The notes: generated by a model from the sequence alone, not told the origin. A DNA stretch of 64,000 bases from Methylobacterium sp. E-066 (GCF_022829635.1 NZ_JAKSYO010000094.1:1-64000), one strand, 5' to 3'. Positions 20,914-33,877 are shown, counted from the first letter of the stretch. Numbers and translations: made by a program.

Positions 20914-21588
20914 ATGACCCTCACCCGCCGGACCCTGCTCGCAGGTACGCCCCTTCTGCTCGCCGGTTGCGTCACCCGCGCGACGGCGCCGGTGGCGGAT
21001 CTGCGCCCGCCCATCGATCCCGCCTTTGTCGCGATGTACGCCGCCCTCCCCGGCGAGCCGTTCCCGGTGCCGGCGGTGGACCTGACGGGGATCGACCCGC
21101 GCTTCCTGCGCCAGGAGGTCGATTACGCCACGGCCGAACCGCCCGGCACGATCGTGGTCGATCCGGGCGCGCGGTTCGCCTACCTCGTGCGCGAGAACGG
21201 GCGGGCGATCCGCTACGGCGTGGGCGTCGGCCGGGAGGAGGCGTTCAACTTCCAGGGCGCGGCCAGCATCGCCCGCAAGGCCGAATGGCCGCGCTGGACG
21301 CCGACGCCCGCGATGATCAAGCGCGAGCCCGCGCGCTATGGGCTCGTCGCCGGCGGCCTGCCGGGGGGCGCCGGCAACCCCCTCGGGCCGCGGGCGCTCT
21401 ACCTCTATCGGGACGGCCGGGACACGCTCTACCGGCTGCACGGCACCACGGAACCGCAGACCATCGGCACGATGGTGTCCTCGGGCTGCGTGCGCTTCCT
21501 GAACCAGGACATTATCGACCTGTTCGGCCGCGTGCCGGTGGGGACTCGGGCCGTGGTGCTGGCGGCAACTGGTTCGGCAGCGAGTTAG
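20914..21588 (+). CDS. L,D-transpeptidase (YkuD/ErfK family) lipoprotein
   Basis: A 224-residue cell-wall enzyme. A twin-Arg-containing start and a lipobox LLLAGC (Cys19) mark it as a periplasmic lipoprotein. The YkuD domain has catalytic His176 in LHGTTEP and Cys192 in SSGCVRF. It probably forms 3-3 peptidoglycan crosslinks or attaches lipoproteins to the wall. The start at 20914 is fixed by the signal peptide. It diverges from the LysR gene. Confidence 0.92.
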   Translation: MTLTRRTLLAGTPLLLAGCVTRATAPVADLRPPIDPAFVAMYAALPGEPFPVPAVDLTGIDPRFLRQEVDYATAEPPGTIVVDPGARFAYLVRENGRAIRYGVGVGREEAFNFQGAASIARKAEWPRWTPTPAMIKREPARYGLVAGGLPGGAGNPLGPRALYLYRDGRDTLYRLHGTTEPQTIGTMVSSGCVRFLNQDIIDLFGRVPVGTRAVVLAATGSAAS

Positions 21589-21631
21589 ATGTTTGATCCC
21601 GGGTTTTCGCGGACGCTCCAGCCTTCACCCT

Positions 21632-21743
21632 GTCATCCCGGGGCGCCGCAGGCGAGCCCGGGATCCAGAGCCGCCGCCGGTGCAGGTCCTTGACCCGACA
21701 ATGATTCTGGATCCCGGGCTCCGCTTCGCGGCCCCGGGATGAC
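21632..21743. repeat. Intergenic palindromic element, family C copy 2
   Basis: It starts GTCATCCCGGGGCGCCGCAG, ends with GCGGCCCCGGGATGAC, and has inner arms GGATCCAGA / TCTGGATCC, like the copy at 15537. It lies between the L,D-transpeptidase gene and the convergent dnaE end. The 130 bases after it up to dnaE show nothing further. Confidence 0.8.
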
Positions 21744-21873
21744 GCGGTTGTTTTCAGACCGGCCTCTGCAAAGACCACGGGTGCCGGCTAAGCGGAACGG
21801 TCCGATGCCGACCGCTGCTGTAAACATCGTGAAACGGCCGGATCAGGAGGCCGAACAGGCTCCTGGCCCGCCC

Positions 21874-25392
<3,519 letters not shown>

Positions 25393-25597
25393 GGCCGACC
25401 TTGATCCGGGGTCGCCCAACATCCCTGCTCGGCCTTGCCAAGTCGACGTATGGCGGCACCGAACCTGACGATATCCACCGATCGTGCTCCGGGCGCACCA
25501 GTTCGGCCGCCCTCTGTGGACAATCGGCGCCGCGGGTCCGATCGCCTGTGCATAAGCCGTTTCGGGCGGGAACCCGGGGCCGAAACGCAAAGCCCGG

Positions 25598-25702
25598 CTA
25601 ACGGACCGGTGCCAACGCTATCGCCCAGGCGCCGACCGCCGCGAACAGCATCCCGAACGCCATGAACTCGACCATCCCGGTCAGGACCAACCGCTTCAGC
25701 AT
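25598..25702 (-). CDS. 34-residue single-pass membrane peptide
   Basis: ATG at 25702 with GGGAGG about 8 bases upstream opens a 34-residue frame: MLKRLVLTGMVEFMAFGMLF followed by a second hydrophobic half and a final Arg. The strong ribosome site and clean bitopic design make it a credible small protein. It lies about 200 bases upstream of dnaE on the same strand. No family is recognised. Confidence 0.5.
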   Translation of the reverse strand: MLKRLVLTGMVEFMAFGMLFAAVGAWAIALAPVR

Positions 25703-25867
25703 CACCGTGCCTCCCGTGTTCGTCCGCCATTATGTTCATGTTTTGTTCTGATGGAAGAGGCCCGGGGCGGATAAGGCCTGCGGCTTCAAATGATGGTAAA
25801 CAAATAGTGGCTTGATACAGATCAGGGGGGCTGGCATGTCCCGCGCGTTAAGGGGGACGTTCATTAT

Positions 25868-25884
25868 TTGACCGCTGGGGTCAA
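25868..25884. promoter_or_regulatory. Small perfect palindrome upstream of the glycosyltransferase
   Basis: TTGACC-N5-GGTCAA at 25868-25884 lies 45 bases before the presumed start. The half-site TTGACC also resembles a -35 element. It may be an operator, or chance. Confidence 0.25.
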
Positions 25885-25928
25885 AGGAGCAGGCTATTCC
25901 CGCGCAGGACATTGGTGGGCGGATCGAG

Positions 25929-27224
25929 GTGGCCCTCGTGGCCATTGGGACACACGGCGACGTGCTGCCGTTCATCGCGCTGGGCCACGCACTTCTGGCC
26001 CGCGGTCACGGTGTTACGCTGGCTGCTCCGGCTCCGTTCGAGCCGATGGCACGCCGTGCCGGCCTCGCCTTCCAGCCCCTCGGCACGGCCGCCGATTACG
26101 AGGCCGTGATCGGCCAGCCCGAACTCTGGCATCCGCGCTGGGGCTTCCGCCCGATGTTCGACTTCGCCCTGCGGGTGGCGGAGACGACCTGCCTGTGGCT
26201 CGGGGCGACCCGGGCGCGCGGTGTCGCGCAGATCGTGGTCGCCTCGCCGCTCGCCTGGGGCGCGCGGCTCGCGCAGGAACTCTACGACATCCCGGCCGCC
26301 ACGCTGCACGTGATGCCGTTGCTGATCGAGAGCCGGTCCGATCCGCCCCGCCTGCCGGGGCTGCCGCTGCCGCGGATCCTGCCGGCTGCGCTACGGGCCT
26401 ACGTCAACCGCGGGGCCGACAAGCTGGCGGTCGGCCCGTTCACCCTGCCGCCCCTGAACGCGCTACGGGCACGCCTGGGCCTCGATCCGATCACCCGGCT
26501 GCGGCACTGGTGGAACAGCCCGACCCGCATGCTGCTGATGTTCCCGGACTGGTACGCCGCGCCCCAGGCGGACTGGCCGGCCCAGGCGGTGCAGCTCGGT
26601 TTCCCGCTGGTCGACCGGTTCGGCGACGTACCGGTGATGCCGCCGGAGCTGGAGACTTTTCTGGCCGCCGGCGAGGCGCCACTGGTGTTCACCTACGGCT
26701 CGGCGATGCGCCAGGGCGCGCCCTTCTTCGAGACCGCCTTGGCGGTCTGCCGCCGCATGGGCCGGCGCGGCGTGCTGCTCGCCCCTCAGGACGGCCAGAT
26801 CCCGAAGCCGCTGCCGCCGGGGATCATCCATCTGCCCTACGCGCCCTTGAGCGCGTTGCTGCCGCGCAGCGCCGCGTTGATCCATCATGGCGGCGTCGGC
26901 ACGGTGGCGCAGGCCCTGGCGGCGGGCATCCCGCAGCTCGTCGTTCCGGTGGCGTTCGACCATTTCGACGAGGGGCGGCGCCTCAAGGACCGGACGCTCG
27001 GCGCCACCTTGAGCCGCCGCGCCTTCCGCCCGGCCCGGGCCGCCCGGGTCCTGGGCCGGCTGCTCACCGATCCGGCGGTGGGGCGCGCCTGCGCCCTGGC
27101 CAAGGCGCGCATGGCCGAACGTGGCGACGCGCTCCTGGAGGCGTGTGACTGGATCGAGGCGCTGGGTCTTCCGGAAGCTGCGAGCGGATCCGGACCGGGG
27201 GCCGCGGAAGCCGGCCGCCGTTGA
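25929..27224 (+). CDS. UDP-glycosyltransferase-like enzyme (GT1/GT28 fold)
   Basis: A 431-residue GT-B enzyme. The N-terminal Rossmann half opens with VAIGTHGDVLPFIALGHAL (acceptor side, GT28 signature), and the C-terminal donor half has the nucleotide-sugar motif IHHGGVGTVAQALAAGIPQL and VAFDHFDEGRR. Related bacterial enzymes glycosylate carotenoids, sterols, lipids or macrolides; the acceptor here cannot be read. The GTG at 25929 is the first plausible start in frame, with no strong ribosome site. It stands as a single gene between dnaE and a sensor kinase. Confidence 0.85.
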   Translation: MALVAIGTHGDVLPFIALGHALLARGHGVTLAAPAPFEPMARRAGLAFQPLGTAADYEAVIGQPELWHPRWGFRPMFDFALRVAETTCLWLGATRARGVAQIVVASPLAWGARLAQELYDIPAATLHVMPLLIESRSDPPRLPGLPLPRILPAALRAYVNRGADKLAVGPFTLPPLNALRARLGLDPITRLRHWWNSPTRMLLMFPDWYAAPQADWPAQAVQLGFPLVDRFGDVPVMPPELETFLAAGEAPLVFTYGSAMRQGAPFFETALAVCRRMGRRGVLLAPQDGQIPKPLPPGIIHLPYAPLSALLPRSAALIHHGGVGTVAQALAAGIPQLVVPVAFDHFDEGRRLKDRTLGATLSRRAFRPARAARVLGRLLTDPAVGRACALAKARMAERGDALLEACDWIEALGLPEAASGSGPGAAEAGRR

Positions 27225-27399
27225 GGGGCCGGGTATCGCTCGGGAGACGGCGCCCTGGCGCGTCCCCTTGGACGATGGATTGAGGCCCGCGGCTATCCCC
27301 CTCAGTGGACTTGCCCCCGGCCCCATGCTCCGGTCCGACACGCTTGCCGCGACTTCGTGTGCCATCTGCGATCCGACGGGCGAGCGTCGGGAGACTGTC

Positions 27400-28428
27400 A
27401 TGCACGGCTCTCCAGAGTCCGGCGTCGAAATCGGCACGGCCCCCGACATTAACGCGGCCTTCCTGAGGGCGGCGGTCGAGGCCACCGGCGAAGCCATCCT
27501 CGTCACCTCGGCCAACCTCTCCGAACCCGGACCGATCATCGAGTACGCCAACCCAGCCTTCGCGCGCATGACCGGGTATTCGCAGGCCGAAGTGATCGGG
27601 CGCTCGCCGCGCTTCCTGCAGGGGCCGCTGACCGATCCGGTCAGCCTCGCCGCCATGAAACGGGCGCTCATGGCGGGGGAACCGTTCCAGGGCGAGGCCG
27701 TGAACTACCGCAAGGACGGGACGACCTACGCGGTCGAATGGCTGATCACACCCGTTCTCGATGGCAACGGGGCGATCGCACATTGGGTCTCGGCCCAGCG
27801 CGAGGTGACCGAGCGCAGGGAGGCGCTCGAACACCAGAAGCTCCTCGTGCGCGAGCTGCATCACCGCGTGAAGAATACCCTCGCCACGGTCCAGGCCATC
27901 ATGAGCTCGACCGCGCGGGGGAGCCTGACCATGCAGGAATTTCAGCGCGCGTTCGGCGGACGGATCGCATCCCTGGCCAAGACGCACACGCTGCTGACCG
28001 AAGACCGGTTCCAGTCGGTGCCGTTTCGGGACCTGCTCTGGGCCGAACTCGAACCCTACGACGACGGCAGCCAGATCCGCATTCGCCTGGCGGGACCGGA
28101 CGTGGTCCTGGCTTCGGAATTCGCCGTCCCGGTCGGCATGGCGGTCCATGAACTCACCACCAATGCGGCCAAGCACGGCGCGCTGGCGGAGTTCGGCGGT
28201 CGCGTCGAGGTCACGTGGTCCTTGGACGAGACCGAGGCAGGTCCGCGGCTGATCTGGATCTGGAACGAGCACGACGGGCCGCCGGTCGCGCTTCCGACCC
28301 GCGAGGGGTTCGGATCCCGGCTGCTGAAGCGGGTCCTGTCCACCCAGGTCCATGCGGAGGTTCACATCGACTATGATCCCGATGGCCTGCGCGTCACCGT
28401 GAACCTGCCGCTCTTCTCGCCCTATTGA
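27400..28428 (+). CDS. LOV-like PAS sensor kinase of the HWE class, photoreactive Cys replaced
   Basis: A 342-residue cytoplasmic kinase from ATG 27400 (GGGAG upstream). The PAS domain (about 20-135) follows the LOV pattern with NPAFARMTGY and GRSPRFLQG, but the adduct cysteine of NCRFLQ is Pro70. His155 in ELHHRVKNTLA is the phosphoacceptor. The ATPase domain has HELTTNAAKHGAL and the Trp-x-Glu motif WNEHDG that define HWE kinases. Without the Cys it cannot form the usual flavin adduct; it may sense redox state through bound flavin or another ligand. An earlier in-frame ATG (27325) would add 25 residues. No response regulator is adjacent. Confidence 0.87.
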   Translation: MHGSPESGVEIGTAPDINAAFLRAAVEATGEAILVTSANLSEPGPIIEYANPAFARMTGYSQAEVIGRSPRFLQGPLTDPVSLAAMKRALMAGEPFQGEAVNYRKDGTTYAVEWLITPVLDGNGAIAHWVSAQREVTERREALEHQKLLVRELHHRVKNTLATVQAIMSSTARGSLTMQEFQRAFGGRIASLAKTHTLLTEDRFQSVPFRDLLWAELEPYDDGSQIRIRLAGPDVVLASEFAVPVGMAVHELTTNAAKHGALAEFGGRVEVTWSLDETEAGPRLIWIWNEHDGPPVALPTREGFGSRLLKRVLSTQVHAEVHIDYDPDGLRVTVNLPLFSPY

Positions 28429-28450
28429 GCGCGACCTGAGGCCGTTCCGC

Positions 28451-29164
28451 TCAATCGAGCGGCGTGATCAGCCCGTCGCGGATCGTCACCCGGCGGTCCA
28501 TGCGGGCGGCGAGATCCAGGTTGTGGGTGGCGACCAGGGCCGCGAGACCCGAGGCCCGCACCAGCGACATCAGCACCGAGAAGACGTGGCCGGCGGTGCC
28601 GGGGTCGAGATTGCCGGTGGGCTCGTCGGCCAGCAGCAGTCGCGGGCCGTTGGCCACGGCCCGGGCGATGGCGACGCGCTGCTGCTCGCCGCCCGACAGC
28701 TCGGCCGGGCGATGCGGCAGGCGCTCCTTGAGGCCGAGGAAGCTCAGCAGCTCGGTGGCGCGGGCCTTCGCCTCGGCGCTGCCGAGGCCGCGGATCAGCT
28801 GCGGCATCACCACGTTCTCGAGCGCCGAGAACTCAGGCAGCAGATGGTGGAACTGGTAGACGAAGCCCATCTCCTCGCGGCGCAGGCGGGTGCGCTCGAC
28901 ATCCGGCATCGCGGCGGTCGGCCGTCCGCCGATATAGACCTCGCCGCCATCGGGCCGCTCCAGCAGGCCGGCGAGGTGCAGGAGCGTCGACTTGCCGGCG
29001 CCGGACGGCGCGACCAAAGCTACCAGTTCCCCGGGCCAGATCGCGAGGTCGGCCCCACGCAAGATATCGAGGGCCCCTTCGGCCTGGGGATAGCGCCGCT
29101 CGACGCGGGCGAAGAACAGGGCCGGCACCGGCGGGGTGCCGGCGGGCTGGCTTGCATCGCTCAT
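28451..29164 (-). CDS. lolD: Lipoprotein-releasing ABC transporter, ATPase LolD
   Basis: A 237-residue ABC ATPase of the LolD/MacB group: Walker [11 protein letters not shown]-loop [10 protein letters not shown] (a LolD hallmark), signature [13 protein letters not shown], Walker B LLLADEP. With the permease it extracts mature lipoproteins from the inner membrane for transfer to LolA. It starts 13 bases after the permease gene on the same strand, forming the lolCE-lolD operon. ATG 29164 gives the standard length. Confidence 0.94.
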   Translation of the reverse strand: MSDASQPAGTPPVPALFFARVERRYPQAEGALDILRGADLAIWPGELVALVAPSGAGKSTLLHLAGLLERPDGGEVYIGGRPTAAMPDVERTRLRREEMGFVYQFHHLLPEFSALENVVMPQLIRGLGSAEAKARATELLSFLGLKERLPHRPAELSGGEQQRVAIARAVANGPRLLLADEPTGNLDPGTAGHVFSVLMSLVRASGLAALVATHNLDLAARMDRRVTIRDGLITPLD

Positions 29165-29177
29165 GGGGTGCGGACCG

Positions 29178-30476
29178 TCAGCCGTAGCGCAGGGCCTGCA
29201 CCGGATCGAGCCGGGCGGCACGCCAGGAGGGATAAAGCGTCGCCGCAAGCGACAGCAACAGCGACGTGATCACCACGGCGGTGATCTCCTTCGGGTTCAT
29301 CTGGGCCGGGATCTCGGCCAGGAACCGCACGGTCGGATCCCACGCGCCGGGAAACAGCACGTGCTGGATCGGCTTGATGTTCAGGGTGATCAGCACGCCG
29401 AGCCCGAGACCGCTCAGGGTCCCGACCAGGCCGATCAGCGCGCCGTTGATCAGGAACACGCGCATGATCGTGCCGGGGGTCGCCCCCATGGTGCGCAGGA
29501 TCGCGATGTCGCTCGACTTGTCGCGCACCAGCAGGATCAGGCCCGAGACGATGTTGAGCGTCGCCACCACGACGATCAGGCTGAGGATCAGGAACATCAC
29601 GTTGCGCTCGACTTCGAGCGCCCCGAAAAAGGTGCGGTTGCGCTGGCGCCAGTCGGTGAGCAGCACCGGACGCTCGGCCGCCATCTCCAGGGGCTCACGC
29701 ATGTCGCCGACTTGATCGGGCTTGTCGACGTAGATCTCGATCATGCTGACGTCGCTCTCCCGGTTGAAGAACGCCTGCGCCTCGGTGAGCGGCATGAACA
29801 CGAAGGTCTGGTCGAACTCGGTCATGCCGACCTCGAACACCGCCTTGACCGCGTAGCTCTTGGTCCGGGGCGCCGTGCCGAACGGCGTGGACGCGCCCTT
29901 GGGCGTCACCAGGGTGATGTTGTCCCCGGCCTGAAGCCCCAAGGAATCCGCGAGCCGCCGGCCGATCAGGACGCCGGTACCGTCATCGAACCCTTCCAGG
30001 GTGCCGCCGCGGATCGCGCTGGAGACGGCGGCGAGCGCGTCGAGATCGGCGGCGCGCACGCCGCGCACGATCACGCCCGAGCCGCCGAACTGCGACGAGG
30101 CGAAGGCCTGGCCTTCCACGAGCGGCACCGCGGCGCGCACGCCCGCCACCTTCGACAGGCGTTCCGACAGGTCGACCCAATCGTTGAACGGCCGGTCGAT
30201 CGGCGTTGCGAAGAGATGCCCGTTGATGCCGACGATCTTGGAGAGCAGCTCCGCGCGAAACCCGTTCATCACCGAGAGCACGATGATCAAGGTGGCTACA
30301 CCCAGCGCGATGCCGAGCACGGAGAAGAACGCGACCACCGACACGCCGCCGCCCCGGCGGCGCGCCCGCAAGTAGCGGCCGGCGATGATCCACTCGAACG
30401 GCGCGAACGGGGCCGTTCCCTCGCGGAAGGAGGCCGCGAAGCCCCTCACCCGATCGATCGCCGCTGCGCCCGCCAT
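29178..30476 (-). CDS. lolC: Lipoprotein-releasing ABC transporter permease LolC/LolE
   Basis: A 432-residue permease with one N-terminal helix ([20 protein letters not shown]), a large periplasmic domain (about 70-300) and three C-terminal FtsX-type helices with the motif [16 protein letters not shown]. Many alphaproteobacteria have a single LolC/E-like permease that presumably forms a homodimer, and only one is present here. ATG 30476 ([10 protein letters not shown]) is preferred; earlier ATGs at 30494 and 30533 are possible. It is followed by lolD and sits downstream of proS in the same direction. Confidence 0.93.
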   Translation of the reverse strand: MAGAAAIDRVRGFAASFREGTAPFAPFEWIIAGRYLRARRRGGGVSVVAFFSVLGIALGVATLIIVLSVMNGFRAELLSKIVGINGHLFATPIDRPFNDWVDLSERLSKVAGVRAAVPLVEGQAFASSQFGGSGVIVRGVRAADLDALAAVSSAIRGGTLEGFDDGTGVLIGRRLADSLGLQAGDNITLVTPKGASTPFGTAPRTKSYAVKAVFEVGMTEFDQTFVFMPLTEAQAFFNRESDVSMIEIYVDKPDQVGDMREPLEMAAERPVLLTDWRQRNRTFFGALEVERNVMFLILSLIVVVATLNIVSGLILLVRDKSSDIAILRTMGATPGTIMRVFLINGALIGLVGTLSGLGLGVLITLNIKPIQHVLFPGAWDPTVRFLAEIPAQMNPKEITAVVITSLLLSLAATLYPSWRAARLDPVQALRYG

Positions 30477-30593
30477 GGGGAAAGTCCTACGCATCCTGTG
30501 CCGAATGGCCGCCGTGCCGATGCATGAACACAAATCCTGGCAGAATTGCCTCCCGCAAATCCACTATCCGGCCGACAGGGACGTCATGGGATC

Positions 30594-30637
30594 CCAAAGG
30601 GCAAGCCCTTTGGCGGGGTATCGGGGCGTAGCCCCGA
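30594..30637. repeat. Two adjacent hairpins between proS and lolC
   Basis: The perfect stems CCAAAGGGC-AA-GCCCTTTGG (30594-30613) and TCGGGGC-GTA-GCCCCGA (30621-30637) stand 7 bases apart, with no U-tract on either side. They lie 98 bases after the proS stop and about 120 before lolC. They could weaken read-through or stabilise a processed 3' end. Confidence 0.6.
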
Positions 30638-30734
30638 TGTCGCGGACTTTGCCCTGCATTCCCACAAGGCCTTGGACCCTTTGAATCCGGGACCTTTTGC
30701 GTACGCCGTCCGCCCCCGCGGTCGAGAACGGGTT

Positions 30735-32060
30735 CTACACCCGGCGGATGCGGGCCAGCAGGTCGATTGTGGCGAGGCTCTCGCGCTCGCCCCCGGCGCG
30801 GCGCTTCAGCTCGACCTTGCCCTCGGCCAGGCCCTTCGGCCCGACGATCACCTGCCAGGGCAGGCCGATCAGGTCGGCGGTGGCGAATTTCGCGCCCGGG
30901 CGCTCGTCGCGGTCGTCGTAGAGCACGGACAGGCCGGCGGCCTCGAACTCCGACTGGATCTGCGCGCAGGCGGCGTCGGTGCCGGCGTCACCGACCTTGA
31001 GGTTGATCAGCGCCACGTCGAAGGGCGCGACTGAATCCGGCCAGATGATCCCAGCCTCGTCGTGGCTGGCCTCGACGATCGCGGCCACCAGCCGGCTCGG
31101 GCCGATGCCGTAGGAGCCCATATGGACCGGCTGCTCGATCCCGTCCGGCCCGGTGACCTTGGCGCCCATCGGCTCGGAATACTTGGTGCCGAAATAGAAG
31201 ATGTGCCCGACCTCGATGCCGCGCGCACTCAGGCGGCTCTCCTCCGGCACCTCCGCGAAGGCCTCCGGCTCGTGGATCTCGTCGGTGGCGGCGTAGTGCG
31301 AAGTCCAGGCGTCGACGATGCCCTGGAGCGCGGCCACGTCGTCGAAATCCACGGTCTCGGGCGGCGTCTCGAAATCGAGATAGGCGCGGTCGCAGAACAC
31401 CTCGCTCTCGCCGGTCTTGGCCAGGATGATGAACTCGTGGGACAGGTCGCCGCCGATCGGGCCGGTATCGGCGCGCATCGGGATCGCCCGCAGGCCGAGC
31501 CCCGCGAAGGTGCGCAGGTAGGCCACGAACATGCGGTTATAGGCGTGGCGCGCCCCGGCCTGGTCGAAGTCGAACGAATAGGCGTCCTTCATCAGGAACT
31601 CGCGCGAGCGCATCGTGCCGAAGCGCGGCCGCACCTCGTCCCGGAACTTCCACGAGATCTGGTAGAGATTCTTGGGCAGGTCCTTGTAGGAGCGCACGCT
31701 CGCGCGGAAAATCTCCGTGACCATCTCCTCGGCGGTGGGACCGTAGAGCATCTCGCGGTCGTGCCGGTCCTTCAGACGCAGCATCTCCTTGCCGTAGGCG
31801 TCGTAGCGCCCGGATTCCCGCCAGAGTTCGGCCGATTGCACGGTCGGCATCAGGATCTCGATGGCGCCGGAGCGATCCTGCTCCCGGCGGATCACCGCGC
31901 AGACCCGCTCCAGCACCCGCAGGCCCAGCGGCAGCCAGGCGTAGATGCCCGCCGCCTCCTGGCGCACCAAGCCGGCGCGCAGCATCAGGCGGTGGGAGAC
32001 GATCTCGGCTTCCTTGGGCGTCTCGCGCAAGGTCGGCATGAAGTAGCGGGACAGACGCAT
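30735..32060 (-). CDS. proS: Prolyl-tRNA synthetase, short bacterial type
   Basis: A 441-residue class II synthetase without the INS editing domain, as in other alphaproteobacteria. Motif 2 appears as [20 protein letters not shown] and motif 3 near [15 protein letters not shown]. The N-terminus [19 protein letters not shown] is the conserved family start, fixing ATG at 32060. It lies between the small-RNA region and lolC in the conserved rhizobial order. Confidence 0.96.
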   Translation of the reverse strand: MRLSRYFMPTLRETPKEAEIVSHRLMLRAGLVRQEAAGIYAWLPLGLRVLERVCAVIRREQDRSGAIEILMPTVQSAELWRESGRYDAYGKEMLRLKDRHDREMLYGPTAEEMVTEIFRASVRSYKDLPKNLYQISWKFRDEVRPRFGTMRSREFLMKDAYSFDFDQAGARHAYNRMFVAYLRTFAGLGLRAIPMRADTGPIGGDLSHEFIILAKTGESEVFCDRAYLDFETPPETVDFDDVAALQGIVDAWTSHYAATDEIHEPEAFAEVPEESRLSARGIEVGHIFYFGTKYSEPMGAKVTGPDGIEQPVHMGSYGIGPSRLVAAIVEASHDEAGIIWPDSVAPFDVALINLKVGDAGTDAACAQIQSEFEAAGLSVLYDDRDERPGAKFATADLIGLPWQVIVGPKGLAEGKVELKRRAGGERESLATIDLLARIRRV

Positions 32061-32301
32061 GTTTTGGGAGGCTTGTCTTCGGGGGTTTCGGCCTGGATCC
32101 GGCCGGGAGGAACCGAGGCGCGCGGGCACACAACACGCCGGGGAAGCAAATTACAAGCACTGTCGGATCACGGCGGGGCGTAATCGGGCCGCGCCGCCCG
32201 GACCGCCTCACCGAGGGCTGCGCGGACCGGTCTTGCTGCCTCAATCGGAATCGATCTGCCCATTTGCCGGCAAGAAAGCGCAGATTTTTCTCGCAGACCC
32301 G
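32061..32301. other. Intergenic region upstream of proS
   Basis: No gene is supported here. It must contain the proS promoter on the minus strand, but I see no convincing hexamers. The right end leads into the promoter of the small RNA candidate. Confidence 0.5.
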
Positions 32302-32330
32302 GTGACAACACGAATTGTTGTTCCTATAAG
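32302..32330 (+). promoter_or_regulatory. Strong sigma-70-type promoter for the small RNA candidate
   Basis: The -35 element GTGACA (32302-32307) and -10 element TATAAG (32325-32330) each match five of six consensus bases, with a 17-base spacer. The surrounding AT-rich stretch (GAATTGTTGTTCC) stands out in this GC-rich genome. Transcription would begin near 32336-32338. Confidence 0.65.
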
Positions 32331-32335
32331 CGGCT

Positions 32336-32478
32336 CGTGATGTTTGCGACGCCCGCAAGAGGTGGCGCAGGGTCCGAGTCTCGGGAGGAAAACCGACCGC
32401 CACGCAGGCAATGCGTAGGATAATCAAAGGTCGAGCCACTGCAGCTTGAAAAGCAAGGCCTCAGGCCTTGCTTTTTTT
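32336..32478 (+). ncRNA. Candidate structured small RNA, about 140 nt
   Basis: A promoter and an intrinsic terminator bracket a 140-base segment with no reading frame. Its ends can pair (CTCG near 32335 with CGAG at 32432-32435; TGAT near 32338 with ATCA around 32424), and an inner stem GTGGCG / CGCCAC encloses a hairpin CCGAGTCTCGG and an unpaired GAGGAAAAC. The rod-like layout recalls 6S or SRP RNA, and GATGTTTGC near the 5' end resembles the GATGTTCGC of E. coli 6S. The apical sequence is not the SRP consensus, and I cannot confirm a 6S central bubble. Identity is left open. Confidence 0.6.
32451..32478 (+). terminator. Intrinsic terminator of the small RNA
   Basis: The perfect stem AAGCAAGGCC-TCA-GGCCTTGCTT is followed by a run of seven T from 32472. 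This is the clearest rho-independent terminator in the window. Confidence 0.92.
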
Positions 32479-32701
32479 GTTGTTGGACATCCTCCGCGAC
32501 GGCGTTCCCGATCCTGTCCTGTGCTGTCCGGCGCCGACGGCCGGTCGTCGGTCCGCGGCAATCGGCATGCTGTGAACAGCGGTGAAAGCGCGGACAAGTC
32601 GATGGTTTGTCGACTACTGGACTTTGCCGGCGCAAGTCATTAACCCGCAACATCTTTTCGCGGCACATGGTGGGGCATGGACCTTACCGGGTGAGCCCGC
32701 C

Positions 32702-32902
32702 ATGCACTTCCAGATCCGCCAGGCCGAGCATCTCTGGTCCTGGGTCCTGCTCAACGAGGCTGACGAGACGGTCGCCGAGTCGCACCGGACGTTTCCATCG
32801 GCCGCGCAGGCTTCAGCGGCCGCCCTCGCCTTCGCCCATCTGGTATCCCGGGCGGGTAAATCGCTGACGGTGCGCTCGTCCTCTTCCGGGACGCTGCTGT
32901 AG
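32702..32902 (+). CDS. Small hypothetical protein, 66 residues
   Basis: ATG at 32702 encodes MHFQIRQAEHLWSWVLLNEA and a body with SHRTFPSAAQASAAALAFAH. The pattern (strand, Trp-rich turn, then AES.xxF.S...A helix) resembles the short DUF1508/YegP-like fold that many rhizobial orphans share; this is only a structural impression. There is no signal peptide. The start has a modest GGGTGAG upstream. It is convergent with the DUF1467 gene. Confidence 0.5.
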   Translation: MHFQIRQAEHLWSWVLLNEADETVAESHRTFPSAAQASAAALAFAHLVSRAGKSLTVRSSSSGTLL

Positions 32903-32919
32903 GGCCCAGTCGTTTGCCT

Positions 32920-33255
32920 TTACAGCCCGGTCAGAGGGAACACCGCCAGCGCGACCAAGAAGGCGGCGCCGGCGACCAGCGTCGTCCAGATCGCCTTCTC
33001 GCGCAGCCGCGGAGACGCCGGGGCGCCCGGATCCTGCCCGGGCACGACGTGGCTCGGCCGGGTCTCGGGCTGGTTGCGCAGGGGCAGGACGGCGAAGAGC
33101 AGCGTCCACCACACCACGAAGTAGAGCGCGATCGCCCCGCCGATCGTCAGCTTGAACTGGCTGACGCCGACGGTCACGAAGGCGGCCACCAGCACGGCCA
33201 CGACCAGCAGGGTCGCCGGGGTCGAGCGGGCCAGCGCGGTCATGATCCGGCTCAC
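32920..33255 (-). CDS. DUF1467 membrane protein
   Basis: A 111-residue protein with three hydrophobic helices. Two features are typical of DUF1467: ALYFVVWWTLLFAVLPLRNQ, and the loop GQDPGAPASPRLREKAIWTT before the last helix. It overlaps the mce start-stop junction by 4 bases (its ATG overlaps the mce stop), so it is coupled to mce. The family is confined to alphaproteobacteria, always in this neighbourhood as far as I know, and its function is unknown. Confidence 0.85.
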   Translation of the reverse strand: MSRIMTALARSTPATLLVVAVLVAAFVTVGVSQFKLTIGGAIALYFVVWWTLLFAVLPLRNQPETRPSHVVPGQDPGAPASPRLREKAIWTTLVAGAAFLVALAVFPLTGL

Positions 33256-33656
33256 ACCTGCTCCAGCTCGACCAGGGTGCCGAGAAAGTCCTTGGGGTGC
33301 AGGAACAGCACCGGCTTGCCGTGGGCGCCGATGCGCGGCTCGCCGGTGCCGATCACCCGGGCGCCCTGCGCCTTGAGCCGGTCGCGGGCGGCCAGGATGT
33401 CGTCGACCTCGTAGCAGACGTGGTGGACGCCCCCGCCCGGGTTGCGGGCTACGAACGCCTCGATCGGCGAGCCCTCGCCCAGCGGCGCCATCAGCTCGAT
33501 CTTGCTGTTGGGCAATTCGACGAACACCACCGTGACGCCATGCTCCGGCTGCGGCAGCGGTGGGGTGATCGTGGCGCCCAGCGTGTCGCGATACACCGCG
33601 CAGGCGGCGTCGAGATCCTGCACGGCGATGGCCACGTGATTGAGCCGCCCGATCAT
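33252..33656 (-). CDS. mce: Methylmalonyl-CoA epimerase
   Basis: A 134-residue vicinal-oxygen-chelate enzyme with two beta-alpha-beta-beta-beta modules. Metal ligands are visible as His7 (LNHVAIAVQDL), His78 (GGGVHHVCYEVDD, one of the two His) and Glu130-type (GTLVELEQV). It interconverts (R)- and (S)-methylmalonyl-CoA, needed for propionyl-CoA use and for the ethylmalonyl-CoA pathway of Methylobacterium. Upstream lies rnj, separated by two repeat elements. Confidence 0.93.
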   Translation of the reverse strand: MIGRLNHVAIAVQDLDAACAVYRDTLGATITPPLPQPEHGVTVVFVELPNSKIELMAPLGEGSPIEAFVARNPGGGVHHVCYEVDDILAARDRLKAQGARVIGTGEPRIGAHGKPVLFLHPKDFLGTLVELEQV

Positions 33657-33714
33657 TGTTTGGTTCCTCCCGTTGACGCTCCGATCGGCAGGCTCCGCGT
33701 CCCCCTCATGCCGA

Positions 33715-33831
33715 CCTCATCCCGAGGTGCTGCGCAGCAGCCTCGAAGGAGCCCTCCAGGGATCGCGCGGCCGGCTGGAGGGCTCCTTCGAGGCCCAGCG
33801 ATCTTCGATCGCCAGGCACCTCAGGATGAGG
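33715..33831. repeat. Intergenic palindromic element, family B copy 1
   Basis: It starts CCTCATCCCGAGGTGC and ends CACCTCAGGATGAGG. In the centre is GGAGCCCTCCAGGGATCGCG followed by CGGCCGGCTGGAGGGCTCC, which can fold on itself. A second copy with the same core lies at 58896. Both are found between genes. Confidence 0.8.
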
Positions 33832-33877
33832 GGATCGGGTGGGACCTGCCGTGGTCCGTCGTCTCGTCTGTCTATCC

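Noticed and set aside
32336-32478. Firm call as SRP (4.5S) RNA
   Set aside because: The apical loop lacks the SRP consensus (GGAAGCAGC type); only a general rod-like fold is shared.
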